A stretch of 64,000 bases of DNA from Pyropia yezoensis (GCA_009829735.1 CM020618.1:42422878-42486877); one strand, 5' to 3'. Shown: positions 9,727 to 20,628, counted from the stretch's first letter. Made by a program: numbers and translations. Notes: generated by a model not told the origin, from the letters alone.

Positions 9727-11684
9727 TCAATTGTCGGAGACATACTCACGCAAAACTGCGTTCTTGCCAGGGTGCCGCAGCTTCCGCAGCGCCTTGGCCT
9801 CAATCTGCCGGATCCGCTCCCGTGTGACCGAGAAGACACACCCAATCTCCTCCAGCGTCTTGATCCGACCGTCGTCCAGGCCAAACCGGAACCGGATCAC
9901 GTCGCGCTCCCGCGGAGAGAGAGTGCTCAACACATTGTCCAAATCTTCTCGCAGGAGCGATTTGGTGGCCGCCTCCTCTGGGTTGTCGCCCGACCAGACA
10001 ATGAAGCTGCCGAGTGTAGCACCGCCAGCGTCATCCCCAGACTTCTTACCAATTGGCACGTCCAGGCTGACGGTCGACTGGGACGCGTGAGCGAGGAAGC
10101 GCATCTTGGCAACCGGAAGGTTCAAGCGAGCGCTGATCTCTGCCTCCGTGGGCGAGCGGCCAAGCTCGATAGACAAAAGCTTGGAGGATTTGCGCAGTGC
10201 CGCCAGCGTGTCGTTGACGTGCACAGGGAGCCGGATAGGGCGGCTATGGTCGGCAATCGCCCGCGTGATGGCCTGCCGGATCCACCACGTCGCGTAAGTG
10301 CTGAAGCGGAAGCCCTTCGAGGCATCGTACTTCTCCGCCCCACGGATGAGGCCGATGGAGCCCTCCTGAATCAGGTCCTGGAGCAGCAGGCCCCGGTTCA
10401 GATGCTTCTTGGCAATCGACACAACCAGCCGCAGGTTGGCCGACACCATCCGCTCTTTCGCGCGCAGCCCACACCGCAGCTGCCGCCGCAAGGCCTCCAC
10501 ATCCAGCTCAGTTACGTAGGCCAGCTCTGCCTCCGACGGGAAGCGGTCGTGGTCATTCTTGAACGCTGCTTGCGCGCGCTCCAGCTGAGACAGGCCTGCA
10601 ATCTCCGTAGCCAACTGCACCTCCATCGCGGCACCCAGCAGGTTCTCCGAACCAATCTCCTGGAGGTACGCACGCATCCCATCTTCAGACGTCTGCGACC
10701 GCTTCGTCGTCTTCTTCTTGGCCACCCTCCTCCGGCTCGTAGGGGACCCATCGTCAATAGAGTCGTCATCGTCATCATCGTTCGCCGCCTGCGCTCTCCT
10801 GGTCCGCCGCACCTTACGCTTCACCGGCGCTTTGATAGTCCCAGCAGCAGCAGCCACGGGAGCTGCTGACGGGGCAGCCACGCTCATGCCCGACATGGAC
10901 GTGGACGAAAACAGGGCATCAGGGGCGGGGGCAGCAGGAGCAGCGGGGGTGGGGGCAACCTTCGGGATGAACTGGGTCTCGGGGACAAAGGCGCTCGGGT
11001 CTGCCAGCCGCAGCGCGTTCAGACGCGCGGCCACAGACGGCGTCGTATCGTCCCCATTGACACCAAAAGCATCATCCGGTGTCACAGCAGGTGGGGGTGT
11101 AGCGGGCACGTCCCGCTTGGACGGCAGGACATCCACTGGCACATTCGTCCGCAATGGCCGCGGTTCCGTGTACAACGACACGGCAGACGGGATGCGAACC
11201 AGTTGCTCCAAGACGGCCAGCTCCTCAGCGAGAGAAGGGGAGCTGTTGGAGTGGGTAAAGCTCTGCGCGGCTGGCTCAGTGATGCTCTTCGGAACGGGGC
11301 CCTCGAGAATGACCCGCACCTGCGTTCAGAAACAAAAGTAAGCGGAATCAAGGACCAGGCAAGTGCAGAGAGGCATCGGAAAGGTTAGCACCATATCTAA
11401 ACAGATGCGGCCAACATCACTGCACCATAAACTGCGGATGTACGGCAGGCACAGAACACACAAAGCAAACGACGGCTAGAGAAAGCAGAACGTACCGCCC
11501 GGTTGGAGGACACCCCCGAAGCCAAATGGGCAGCCCGACGCCGATCGGCCGAATCATGGATGTTGCAGGCGCCAGCACGGCGCACCCCCATCGACCGCGA
11601 CGACAATCCAGGGGGAAGCGCCACGAACGCCATCGGCAGCAGTTCCTCTGCAGCGCCAGCTGCTGTCGACGGCCTCGTCGACAT
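9727..11684 (-). CDS. Plastid-type RNA polymerase sigma-70 factor, paralogue 1 (two exons)
   Basis: Nuclear gene for a principal-type sigma factor that directs the bacterial-type plastid RNA polymerase to -35/-10 promoters. Exon 1 is 11684-11496 (63 codons, starts MSTRPS) and exon 2 is 11319-9727 (530 codons plus TGA), 593 aa in all. In exon-2 numbering, region 1.2 begins near 210 (EDGMRAYLQEIG), region 2 covers about 293-358 with DLIQEGSIGLIRG and the -10 helix FSTYATWWIRQAITRAI, region 3 follows, and region 4 is about 463-528 with the HTH VTRERIRQIEAKALRKLRHP. A Lys/Arg- and Asp-rich linker precedes region 1.2. Exon 2 has no ATG at its 5' end; it starts at CAG/GTG, an acceptor site. The exon-1 peptide is Arg/Ala/Ser-rich and conserved in the paralogue, consistent with plastid targeting. 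Tandem duplicate of the 13466-15473 gene. Confidence 0.9.
11320..11495 (-). other. Phase-0 spliceosomal intron of sigma factor 1
   Basis: 176 bp. The donor reads GCG/GTACGT and the acceptor CAG/GTG on the minus strand. Joining the exons gives SNRA-VRVILEGP in frame. The second sigma gene has the same boundaries at the same codon with an unrelated-length intron (238 bp), which supports both predictions. Confidence 0.8.
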
Positions 11685-13465
11685 GATACCGACACGAGGG
11701 CGCGAAATGGGTGATAAAGGATGATGCACTCAGTGGTTAAGGCGAACAATGGGTAGCGGAGGATGCACTCAGTGGTGGAGGGGAAGGGGAAGATAGCGGT
11801 GGCAAAATGACCAGGTAATGGGTACCGGTGGAGGTAGGAGTGGAGGCGGAGGTAGGCGACCAGGTGCAGGTGATGGTGTCAAGGTGACAGCCGTGGGTGT
11901 AGGGAGTCAGCCGTAGGTGGTTGAAGGGGTAGGGACGGGGCAGGCACAGGAATCAACACCACCGAACACAGCTACGTGCGATGAAACAGACACGCAACGG
12001 CTGACGCTGTTGAGTGCGTATCCACCTCAGGCGCAATGGGCGAGACTAACCCAGCACCCACGTCAAGCCCCGAGCCCCCGAACCCACTGCGCTGAATCAA
12101 CACGGAGGGTTACGAGCGGCGGGCACACGCGAGCGGCCGCCAGCTACCTGTTGGGACGCACACGCCCCCGCCCTGCGGGTGCACCGCGCGCCGGACCTGG
12201 CGTGGCAGACAGAGCGAGTCGCTGGAGCCCGCACCCCCGCCCTCGCTGCCCCAGACCAGGGAGGACGCGCCCGCAGCTACGGGTCGGCAGGCCCGCGCAG
12301 TCGGCGGCAGGGCGGCGCGGCGCGGCGCAGCAAGCTCGCAGCCGGTTCGGCCGCACCGCAACCACCCCCCCCCCCCCGCCTAGAGGCCTGTGGGGAGCTC
12401 AGATTGCGGTGCTCAGCGGAAAAGCGAGGTGATGGGGGGGGGAGGGGGCGGGGGAGGGCTTCTGTTGCTCGCGATTGGGGACACGCCGCGACGGCGTGCG
12501 GGGGCCCACGGCGGCGGCAGGGTCGGCGGCGGCGGCGGCGGAGGCGGCGGCGGCGGGGGGGGTGGGCGGCGCGGCGGCGGCCCAATCTCACGGCAACGAA
12601 AAATAACAAATCGCTGGCCCCCCCACCTCGGCCCTCGTCCAGGCGCGTCTCAATCCACGATCGTTGAGCCGTCGACGCGACGGCCCACGAAAAAAGCCGC
12701 CGCCACCGACGTTGCCGCCGCCGCCGCCGCAGAACCCAGCTGGCTGGCAGTCGCGTGCTGCGACCCGCACGTGGGCAGGGCGGCTACCGGAGGGGGGGAT
12801 GGCCAACCACAAGGGCCGACTGCCTGGGCTCGCGCTGCCAGCCGACCACTTCGGCCGCCGGAGGGCTTGCGGCAGCTAAAGTAGCGTCCACAGCGTGACT
12901 GGTGGCCGTTCGATTGGACAAGGGGCCTGAAAGTCCCGCCACCGTGAGGGGATTTTTTCATGCGTGGGAGTCTCGAGGTTTTCTGCCGCTGATTCGGTCA
13001 AAGCGATCGTTTTGCACTTTCGATATTTTGTAAAAAGTACATGGCACGGAGTCACCAAAACTTGCGTGCTGGTTGCCACGATTGGACCATTGGCACTTCT
13101 TTTCATGAGGTCAATGACCTGGCACGACAGCCTCCAGCAGACCATATCCACTGCAAACGCATGGGGTCGGGCACAAAGGATGAGCTTGACACAGTTTCCC
13201 CATGGGTGCTCGCTCGGGTAGCAGCAATGCCGTCATGGCCACCAGTCCTCCGCTCCGCCCAGATAATAAATGCGACAAGCAGGCTTACGCCAGTCCCCTG
13301 GCTACGCACGCACTGTACGTTCGGGGATGTAGAGCAGTACCGTGGCTGGTTGGGCAACGAGTGGGCGGAGATGCCAATCATCACACACAGTCGGCTGAGG
13401 CCGAGGGACATCGAGCATACAGAAGGTTCTACCAAAAATGTTCCCACGCGATGCCGCCGCAGAGT
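11685..13465. other. Spacer between the two sigma-factor genes
   Basis: Contains the 5' region of sigma factor 1 and the 3' end of sigma factor 2. A 15-bp direct repeat, GATGCACTCAGTGGT, occurs near 11723 and 11763. A duplicated block shared with the second sigma gene lies at about 12383-12715. The stretch 12950-13465 is markedly less GC-rich. No other gene was recognised. Confidence 0.5.
12383..12715 (-). repeat. Duplicated block upstream of sigma factor 1
   Basis: About 330 bp that aligns in patches with 15855-16105 upstream of sigma factor 2. The clearest shared segments are GGCCTGTGGGGAGCTCAGAT (12386), a CAATCTC-CGGC segment (about 12590) and CAATCCACGATCGTTG (about 12650), separated by GC-rich sequence that differs in length. 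It starts about 0.7 kb upstream of the sigma 1 ATG. It may be a promoter or 5' UTR remnant of the tandem duplication; the function is unknown. Confidence 0.6.
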
Positions 13466-15473
13466 TTAGTTGTCATAAACATACTCACGCAGCACTGCGT
13501 TCTTGCCAGGGTGCCGCAGCTTCCGCAGGGCCTTGGCCTCAATCTGCCGGATCCGCTCCCGTGTGACCGAGAAGACACACCCAATCTCCTCCAGCGTCTT
13601 GACCCGACCGTCGTCGAGGCCAAACCGGTAACGGATAACGTCGCGCTCCCGCGGCGACAGGGTGTTCAGAACGTTGTTCAGGTCCTCACGCAGCAGCGAC
13701 TTGGTCGCCGCCGCCTCAGGGTCGTCGCCTGACCAGACAATGAAGCTGCCGAGTGTGGCGCATCCCGGGTCGCCACCCGACTTCTTACCAATCGGCATGT
13801 CCAGGCTGACGGTCGACTGCGACGCGTCCGCAAGGAAACGCATCTTGGCTACCGGAAGGTTCGAGCGAGCGCTGATCTCCGCCTCAGTCGGCGCGCGGCC
13901 CAACTCCACGCTCAGCAGCTTCGAGGTCTTACGCAGCGCCGCCAGCGTGTCGTTGACGTGCACAGGGAGCCGGATAGGGCGGCTATGGTCGGCAATCGCC
14001 CGCGTGATGGCCTGCCGGATCCACCACGTCGCGTAAGTGCTGAAGCGGAAGCCCTTCGAGGCATCGTACTTCTCCGCCCCACGGATGAGGCCGATGGAGC
14101 CCTCCTGAATCAGGTCCTGGAGCAGCAGGCCCCGGTTCAGATACTTCTTGGCAATCGACACGACCAGCCGCAGGTTGGCCGACACCATCCGCTCCTTCGC
14201 GCGCAGCCCGCACCGCAGCTGTCTGCGCAGTGCCGCCACGTCCATGTCGGTGACCTCCGCTAGCTCCGCCTCGGTGGGGAACCGGTCGTGATCGCTGCGG
14301 AAAGTTGCTTGCGCGCGCTCCAGCTCGTAAAGCCCGGCAATCTCTGTCGCCAACTGCACCTCCATCGCGGCACCCAGCAGGCTCTCCGAACCAATCTCCT
14401 GGAGATACGCACGCATCCCATCCTCAGATGTCTGCGACCGCTTCTTCGTCTTCTTCTTGACCACCCTCCGCCGGGTTGGGGAGTCATCGTCTTCATCGTC
14501 CGAGTCATCTGCCGCCCGAGCTCTCCGTGTCCGCCGCACCTTACGCTTAACCGGCGCCGCCACCGGTGACTGAATGGTCACAGGCGCAGCAAGGGCGGAC
14601 GCGACTGCCGGTGCGGCCAAGTTCATGTCCGGCATGGACGTGGGCGAAGACAGGGCATCAGGGGCGGGGGCAACGGGGGCAACGGGGGTGGGGGCAACCG
14701 TCGGGATGATCTGGGTCTCAGGGAGAAAGGCGCTCGGGTCTGTCAACCGCAGCGCGTTCAAACGCGCGGCCACTGACGACGTCGCGTCTTCCCCAAAAGC
14801 ATCATCCGGTGTCAGAGCAGGTGGGGGCGTAGCGGGCACGTCCCGCTTGGACGGCAAGACATCCACTGGCACATTCGTCCGCGCCGGCCGCGATTCCGTG
14901 TACAGCGACACGGCAGACGGGATGGAAACCAGCTGCTCGAGGACGGCCAGCTCCTCGGCCAAGCAAGGGGAACTGTTGGAGCGGGCAATGCTCTGCGCGG
15001 CCGGCTCGGCGGCACTCTTTGGGATGGGGCCTTCGAGAATCACCCGCACCTGAGTCAGAGGATGACGAAGGGCATGTACAGACGAGGGACAAGGACAAAA
15101 CGAGCGCGGGAAAGGTAAGTATCAGGTCGTAGTACAAGGCGCAGCAGACACGGTAAACGGCCGTGTATCTCCCTACGCATCGCGAGAGCAACCGTGAGAG
15201 ATGTCCCTCCATTGGAAGGAAACAATGTCGGCACCATGCACTGTCGGTGACAGCAGGCAGTAAACGAGACAGGCAAGGAGAACGTACAGCCCGATTGGAG
15301 GACACCCCCGATGCCCACTGCGCAGCTCGGCGCCGATCGGCCGCATGAAGAGGGCAGGCTCCGCCGCGGCGCACCCCAATCGACCGCGACGGCAGCCCAG
15401 CGGGGAGCGACACAAACGCCATCGGCAGCAGCTCCTCAGCAGCGGCAGCTCCTGCCGACGGCCTCGCCGACAT
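13466..15473 (-). CDS. Plastid-type RNA polymerase sigma-70 factor, paralogue 2 (two exons)
   Basis: Second sigma-70 gene in the same orientation. Exon 1 is 15473-15288 (62 codons, starts MSARPS) and exon 2 is 15049-13466 (527 codons plus TAA or TGA stop), 589 aa in total. The domain order is the same as paralogue 1: basic/acidic linker, region 1.2, region 2 with the TWWIRQAI helix, region 3, and region 4 with the VTRERIRQIEAKAL helix. The exon-1 peptide aligns along its length with paralogue 1 (the EELLPMAFV, SRS-GVRR and ASGVSSNRA blocks). In contrast, residues upstream of MSARPS do not align, which fixes this Met as the likely start. Differences cluster in the linker and in regions 3.2/4, so the two factors may recognise overlapping promoter sets. 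A 205-bp stretch of region 2 is identical to paralogue 1 at every base. Confidence 0.9.
15050..15287 (-). other. Phase-0 spliceosomal intron of sigma factor 2
   Basis: 238 bp. The donor is GCT/GTACGT and the acceptor CAG/GTG on the minus strand. The splice position is identical to that in sigma factor 1 (after the Ala of SNRA, before VRVILEGP). Confidence 0.8.
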
Positions 15474-17169
15474 AATACCCCAAAGGGCAGCCTTCACGAG
15501 CAGACCGACGTCGGCAGCCTACCACACTCGTGCGACAGGCGGCGCGGCCGGGAAAGCCGACCCTCCACCCGCCGTGGGGCACCGAGTTACGGGCAGGACG
15601 TAGGCAAATGCACGGGTACCGGCAAACAGGATGTGCACAAGTCCGTCCACCTCCGTGCTGGTCAACCTGCAAGCAGGCGCGGCGACTCAAGACAGCACGG
15701 TCACCTCCGTGGTCACCCAACCGACCCTGCCAGCAGCAGCGAGAGTGACCACAGCGGAGGTAGCGAGGGGGACGGCAGGCCCACAGTCGCGGCAGAGCGT
15801 GGTGGGACTCAGCGGGTCGGTCGGTGAGGGGGGGGGGCGTCAAACACCCTCCAGAGGCCTGTGGGGAGCTCAGATTGCGGTGCCCAGAGGAAAGGCGAGT
15901 CCAGCAGGGGGGGGGGGCCTCCGCACCGCGCTTTTCGGGACACGACGCGGCCGGCGGCGCCGCGGGGGCGGCCGCGGCGGGGGCACAATCTCGCGGCGAT
16001 GAAAAAGCATATATCCGTGGGCCATGCGCCGCCCTCGCCCAGGCTCCCCAATCCACGATCGTTGCCCCGTCGACGCCGCGGCAACCAAAAAGCCGCCACA
16101 ACAGACACGCTGCGGGGGGGGTGATTCGGGCTTGGTCCCGAGATGTAAACAAGTGTCGAATTGTATGAACACGTGGCTATCTGGTGCACACGTGTGTCAA
16201 AATTTTCAGGGGCCTGGCGGGAAGAGACATCTAAATTTAGGTACAGTACACCACGAGGTGGAGGCACTCGGCCCTCCCCGCCCTCCCCGCCACTGCAACC
16301 GCCGCCGCCGCTGCCACTGCTGCCTTCGCTGCGTCTCTTCCCGCGACTCGAAGCCACGGGCAAGGATGGACTTCGCCCGAGGGCGGATGCATAGTGATTG
16401 TCGGCACGATTGGCCGCTCTCGCCTTCGCCACTGTGTCAGTAGTGAGCGCCCCCGCAGCTGTCGTGCTACGCCCTTCACCCTCATCCTCTCTACCATCTC
16501 CCACGTAGAGAACCAACAGGCGTTGGACAGGGAGCTGCGGCTGCAAAGCGCGGCTCCCCGCCGGATCCCCCTACCAGCGACGTGGCCGCTGTGGCCGCCG
16601 TGACCGCCGTTTGTGCACTGAAACCAATGGCGGCAGCACAAAGAGTGACAGAACAGTGGGCCACCGCCCCCTTACCTCGTTGCCGCCAACTACATCCAAG
16701 AACCTTTGGGTGGCGGACGTCACGGTCATACCCGTCAGAACCCCTGGTGCATCGCTGCCGCTATTCACGTCGGCGGTGATTCCATCGCCACTGTCGCTGC
16801 CACTATCACAGCTACTTCCACCTCATGCGATTACTGTCACGCACGTCAACGGCTCTGGGGTGGGCCAACAGATCCACAAGGATACCGCGCTGATATCTCT
16901 TGTGGCGCTCTGAAATCACCCGCTTCTTCGTTGGCACTTGCCCCGCCCTTCCCACGTGCGATGCGGGCGGCAGCTGCGCGTGGGCGTTGAAGACATCCTC
17001 ACCTCATTGTGCACGCGGCGAGTGGACTCCTACCAGCCGCCGCCGTCGCCACGCTAACAGGGGTCTGTCGGCTGGTGACCGAGAGTTGCTCGGAGGATTT
17101 GATGAGGAACGTCGTTTAACTGCAGCTGGAACAGGATACTTAATTTTATTTGTACCAACTCGGCCGGTA
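15474..17169. other. Region upstream of sigma factor 2, to the transposon boundary
   Basis: Holds the sigma 2 promoter region, including the duplicated block at 15855-16105. A TATATC-type AT-rich word at about 16008-16014 lies inside that block. From about 16240 to 17169 I see no credible ORF or RNA gene. The region ends at the TA dinucleotide that flanks the Tigger-like element. Confidence 0.45.
15855..16105 (-). repeat. Duplicated block upstream of sigma factor 2
   Basis: About 250 bp, the partner of 12383-12715. It starts about 0.4 kb upstream of the sigma 2 ATG. The shared segments keep their order and orientation relative to the genes, but the spacing has changed through expansions of G- and GCC-rich runs. 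Confidence 0.6.
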
Positions 17170-17481
17170 CAGTCATTATTCGACCATATAGCAGGGGTGC
17201 GCCAGCAAGTAGCCCATCTATCTGGGAGTGCCTGCTGTTCCGAGCTGCGGTAACTTTCCTGATTGATAAAAGGTCGTCGATCGTTCGTTCGAATCGGTGG
17301 AGCAGTCGACCCAGGTCGATCGTCAATGACAGGGCGCCTGACCACCTCAGCGCTGGCCACCCTTCTGCGCCTGCACCCCAACCACCCCACGACATGTGCA
17401 AAGCACTTGGCCGTTTTTTGGCACTCTGTGGATGCTCTCCATCTTATGTTACACCGACAGCAAGTGTTTTACGTACCATTT

Positions 17482-20175
17482 TTAGTCCTCCGCTCCAAGC
17501 ACCCCACACTCCTCGTCCACAGTGTCCTCAATCGCGTGCGGGTCCTCCTCCAGACCCAGCCAGCCCTCCACTGCGAGCTCGTTCTCAGCTCTGTCACCGT
17601 CCCCAAAGCAGGTCTGCGACAGGGCACAACCCCCCATCATATCCAGGACCTCGGATACATCCTCCGCAATGGGACGAAGGGAGGCACGGTAGTCGCCGTA
17701 ATCGGCTAAAATGCGCGCCTCCATAGCCAGCGGGAGGACGCTCGCCTTGACCCAGCAGTGCGCAATTACCGCGGGTGATACCGCAGCCCACTCCTCAAGG
17801 ATAATTTCTGCCACGTCCTGAAGGTGCACAGGGGCACCGTCACGCACGCCCAGGATCCGCCGCGGGATCCGCGCCCGTGGGCGCCGCCGACGCATCGTGG
17901 AAGTAGGAAGCGTGGGCGATGGGTGCACCCACACGTTGGGCCTTGCAGCCAATGCCACGTCAGCTGGCGTCGGCCCCGGCAAGCCCCCAATGGCGTCTGC
18001 TGTAAATGAAAACGCTTCAACCGAACCGGGGAGGGGGGGCGGGACGGAAGGCAATATCGCAGGGCCAGATGCAGGGACTAGCGCAGCCCCCAGGGTTGCG
18101 GTGGGGCGCGCAGAGGGTGCCACAGCCCGACCGGGCCGCACGGCCGTGCCCAGATTGGCAATTTGTGGCGAAGATCCAGTCGGAGTTGCCGCAGGCGTTG
18201 CATCACGGCCGGGGGTTGATGGCTCTGCGCCGGGGCCCGCAACTGGGAACTCGAGAGCGCTTCCGACTGCCCGTGCGGATAGATCTGCCGCCGATGCAAG
18301 GCCGTCGGCAATCAAATTCAGGCCTGGCGGCCAGGGCTCCTGACCCTGCGGTTCTTCCGGATCCGCCGAGGATGACGAGGCATGTCCGCTGCTGTCATCG
18401 TCACCCTCACTGCCGCCGTCCGCACCGCCGCCACTGCCCGGCGAAAAGGAGTTTGCGGCAACCGCCGCTGTCAGCCACGCTGTCGGTGCCATGCCGGTCT
18501 CCACAATCCGGGCCAGCGCCGGGACAGCCGTAAGGTCTATCGGCGGGCCCGTCGTCGCCCGCAATGGAAAAGCGGCGACTGGCCCAGTCGCCCCCGGGCT
18601 GGCAAGTCTCGAGTGGGCCGCCGATGGCGACGCCCGGACCACCCCTATCCCATCCGACCCAGCCGCCATTGAAAGATCAGCTGCTCCTGACACCCCAGGC
18701 CACGCCCCCGCCCCCGCACTTGAGTGGCCCAGCGACGCCCCCAAAACTGTTGAGGGCGCGGCGGCAACCGCCGCTCCCGTGTCAGGCGGTCGACCTGACG
18801 GCAGCTCTGCCTCAGCCACCGGCCGTGCAGCGGACACCGCGATGGACGCTGCCCCCCCAGCTGCCGCCGCCTCGGCCGCTATGCGCCGCTGCTTGTCCTC
18901 GTGGGCCCGCAGCACCAGCGAGATCAGCCGTTTCTTGTATTCGCGCTTGACGCACGCGATTGCTCCGGCGTCGAGAGGTTGATGGATGGCGGTCACGTTG
19001 GGGGGAAGACAATAAATCTTTACTTGAGGGTGAGCCAGTTCTGAGTGCGCTCCGCAGTTGTCAACTATGAGGATGACATGGTCGGTTGTTCTTGACCGCA
19101 CAGCGGGAACGAAGACGGTGTTGAACCACTTCTCGTACACGACAGAGTCCATCCACGCCGACTTTTGGCTAAAGTAGGGCAGTGGGCAGCCAGGCCGCGG
19201 CGGCTTGAAACACAACGGAACAGCCGCCGACCCAATAATGGAGATAGGAACCTTGTGGGTGCCTGTCGCGTTACACGCCAACACGAGAGTGACGCGATCC
19301 TTGGCCTTCATCGACTTGGTTCCACTGGCCCGCCGCCGCTGGCCCGCCGCAATGTAGGCACGATTGGGTAGGCAGCGATACTGAAGCCCGGTCTCGTCCA
19401 TATTGTAGATGTTCTTCGGGTCGTAGTTCGCCAGCTCCGCCCGTATCTCAGACATTCGCTCTTCTCCTCGTTTGGCAGCGTCAATGGCCGAGCCACCTTG
19501 CCCCCAAAGCGCCACATTTCGCAGGTGATGACGTTGCGCCCACTTCTGGATGAAGCCCTCCGACGCCTTAAATTCTGCGAGCCCCAGCTCTGCGGCAATC
19601 TCCGCCGCCTTGTTCTCAAGCACCGCCAGCGTGACTGGCAGGTCGCTGCTGGCCATCGTCTGAATGCCATCGAACCAGACGCGCAGAGCCTTATCCACAG
19701 CCTCGTATCGGGATCGGCGCAAGCGCACTGTATCCAGCGCCTCCCCGCTGCGTGCTCGTGCGAGCAGTCGGGCGCGCTCTCGAGGCTCACAGATACGACG
19801 GGCGGTGGCAAGGGAAATAGTTATAGAAAAGCTATCGACCAAACCCCTCATCGTCTTGTGCAGCCCCCGATCGAACAAACGGATGAGCGCAACCTTGTCG
19901 CCCAAAGACAGGGGCGTACGCTCCTTGCGGACATGCCCACCGGCGACGCCAGACGCCGGTGATGTCGCTGGCCGCCTCGCCGCAGCCGCTCGAGCAGGGG
20001 TGACAGGCGGCGCACTCGTCTCGAAGTGGGTAGCCGCAGCTGCGGTGGCCGCTGCGGCGGCCACGCTGACCGCCTGCCGCGTCTCCGGGGTCGCCGTGGG
20101 GAAGATCTCTTTGACGGCTGCCTCGGCGGCGGCGGCAGCTAGGGCGCGCGCGGCGCGGGGGGTGGTAGGCGGCAT
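17482..20175 (-). CDS. Tigger/jerky/CENP-B-like transposase
   Basis: 897 residues starting at ATG 20175. Residues about 88-135 form a first helix-turn-helix (psq-like). Residues about 155-225 resemble the CENP-B/Tc5 second HTH, ending in FIQKWAQRHHL. The DDE_1 catalytic core follows: NMDETGL with Asp 260, LIVDNCGAHS with Asp 372, and HQPLDAGAI with Asp 402, giving a 29-residue D2-D3 gap as in DDD pogo enzymes. The motif W-x-x-VSPAVIAHCW near residue 795 corresponds to the segment that normally follows the core directly. Here about 350 residues of Ala/Pro/Ser-rich sequence are inserted between them (about 428-780). The frame is intact, so the enzyme may be active or domesticated; the surviving ends favour a recent element. 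Confidence 0.9.
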   Translation of the reverse strand: MPPTTPRAARALAAAAAEAAVKEIFPTATPETRQAVSVAAAAATAAAATHFETSAPPVTPARAAAARRPATSPASGVAGGHVRKERTPLSLGDKVALIRLFDRGLHKTMRGLVDSFSITISLATARRICEPRERARLLARARSGEALDTVRLRRSRYEAVDKALRVWFDGIQTMASSDLPVTLAVLENKAAEIAAELGLAEFKASEGFIQKWAQRHHLRNVALWGQGGSAIDAAKRGEERMSEIRAELANYDPKNIYNMDETGLQYRCLPNRAYIAAGQRRRASGTKSMKAKDRVTLVLACNATGTHKVPISIIGSAAVPLCFKPPRPGCPLPYFSQKSAWMDSVVYEKWFNTVFVPAVRSRTTDHVILIVDNCGAHSELAHPQVKIYCLPPNVTAIHQPLDAGAIACVKREYKKRLISLVLRAHEDKQRRIAAEAAAAGGAASIAVSAARPVAEAELPSGRPPDTGAAVAAAPSTVLGASLGHSSAGAGAWPGVSGAADLSMAAGSDGIGVVRASPSAAHSRLASPGATGPVAAFPLRATTGPPIDLTAVPALARIVETGMAPTAWLTAAVAANSFSPGSGGGADGGSEGDDDSSGHASSSSADPEEPQGQEPWPPGLNLIADGLASAADLSARAVGSALEFPVAGPGAEPSTPGRDATPAATPTGSSPQIANLGTAVRPGRAVAPSARPTATLGAALVPASGPAILPSVPPPLPGSVEAFSFTADAIGGLPGPTPADVALAARPNVWVHPSPTLPTSTMRRRRPRARIPRRILGVRDGAPVHLQDVAEIILEEWAAVSPAVIAHCWVKASVLPLAMEARILADYGDYRASLRPIAEDVSEVLDMMGGCALSQTCFGDGDRAENELAVEGWLGLEEDPHAIEDTVDEECGVLGAED

Positions 20176-20568
20176 GGGGACGGGCAGGGGTCCACCTGCG
20201 GTTCAAGTCACTGCAGGGGGCTGGAGGGGGAAGGGTTGGAAACAGGGACCAAAAACAAACGGTATAGGGCTGGGAAGGAGGTTGGACCGGGGTGGGAAGT
20301 GGCACGAAGATGGACAGCAAAAACAACGTTTTTGGAAGGCGGGGGAAGAAAATGCACGAAGAAGAAAAGGGAAAAAACCAGGGTGAGGGGGGAGGTGGGG
20401 GCCGAGCTACAGTATGCATGTACTCGGGAGTGGTCGTGCTCGACGACAGCAGGTGCGCGACGACGGTGGGGCACGGGGACGCTTGCTGCAATCGTGGACG
20501 CTCGGATGGTGATTTTGGCACACCGAGAGCAATCGAGTAATGTCCAGACATCTCCGGCGGTCGATCGT

Positions 20569-20604
20569 TATTCGTTTATATAGTAGGTACTATATAAACG
20601 AATA
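20569..20604. repeat. Perfect 17-bp inverted repeat near the right transposon end
   Basis: Arms TATTCGTTTATATAGTA and its exact complement are separated only by GG. The arm resembles the left subterminal sequence TATTCGACCATATAGCA (17177-17193). This AT-rich palindrome stands out in a GC-rich region and may be a transposase binding site or the edge of an older insertion. Confidence 0.7.
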
Positions 20605-20628
20605 GGGTACAATTGAATAGTTACTGTA

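Larger units (their letters stand above)
17170..20626 (-). mobile_element. Pogo/Tigger-like DNA transposon with TA flanks
   Basis: 3457 bp bounded by TA at 17168-17169 and 20627-20628, the target duplication expected of the Tc1/mariner/pogo superfamily. The ends are short imperfect inverted repeats: the left end reads CAGTCATTATTCGA and the right end, reverse-complemented, reads CAGTAACTATTCAA. Both start CAGT, as pogo/Tigger ends commonly do. The word TATTCGNNNATATAG occurs once near the left end (17177-17191), and a variant (TATTCGTTTATATAG) occurs twice as a palindrome near the right end. One intact transposase gene lies inside on the minus strand. Confidence 0.75.

Noticed and set aside
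9436..10869. 477-codon plus-strand frame opposite sigma factor 1
   Set aside because: Exact antisense of the conserved sigma domains; a similar shadow exists opposite sigma 2.
16000..16020. TATATC word as the sigma 2 TATA box
   Set aside because: It is about 540 bp from the ATG and not preserved in the paralogous block, so not supported.
17281..17310. TTCGTTCGAATCGGTGG as a possible tRNA T-arm
   Set aside because: No matching acceptor or anticodon stems on either side.
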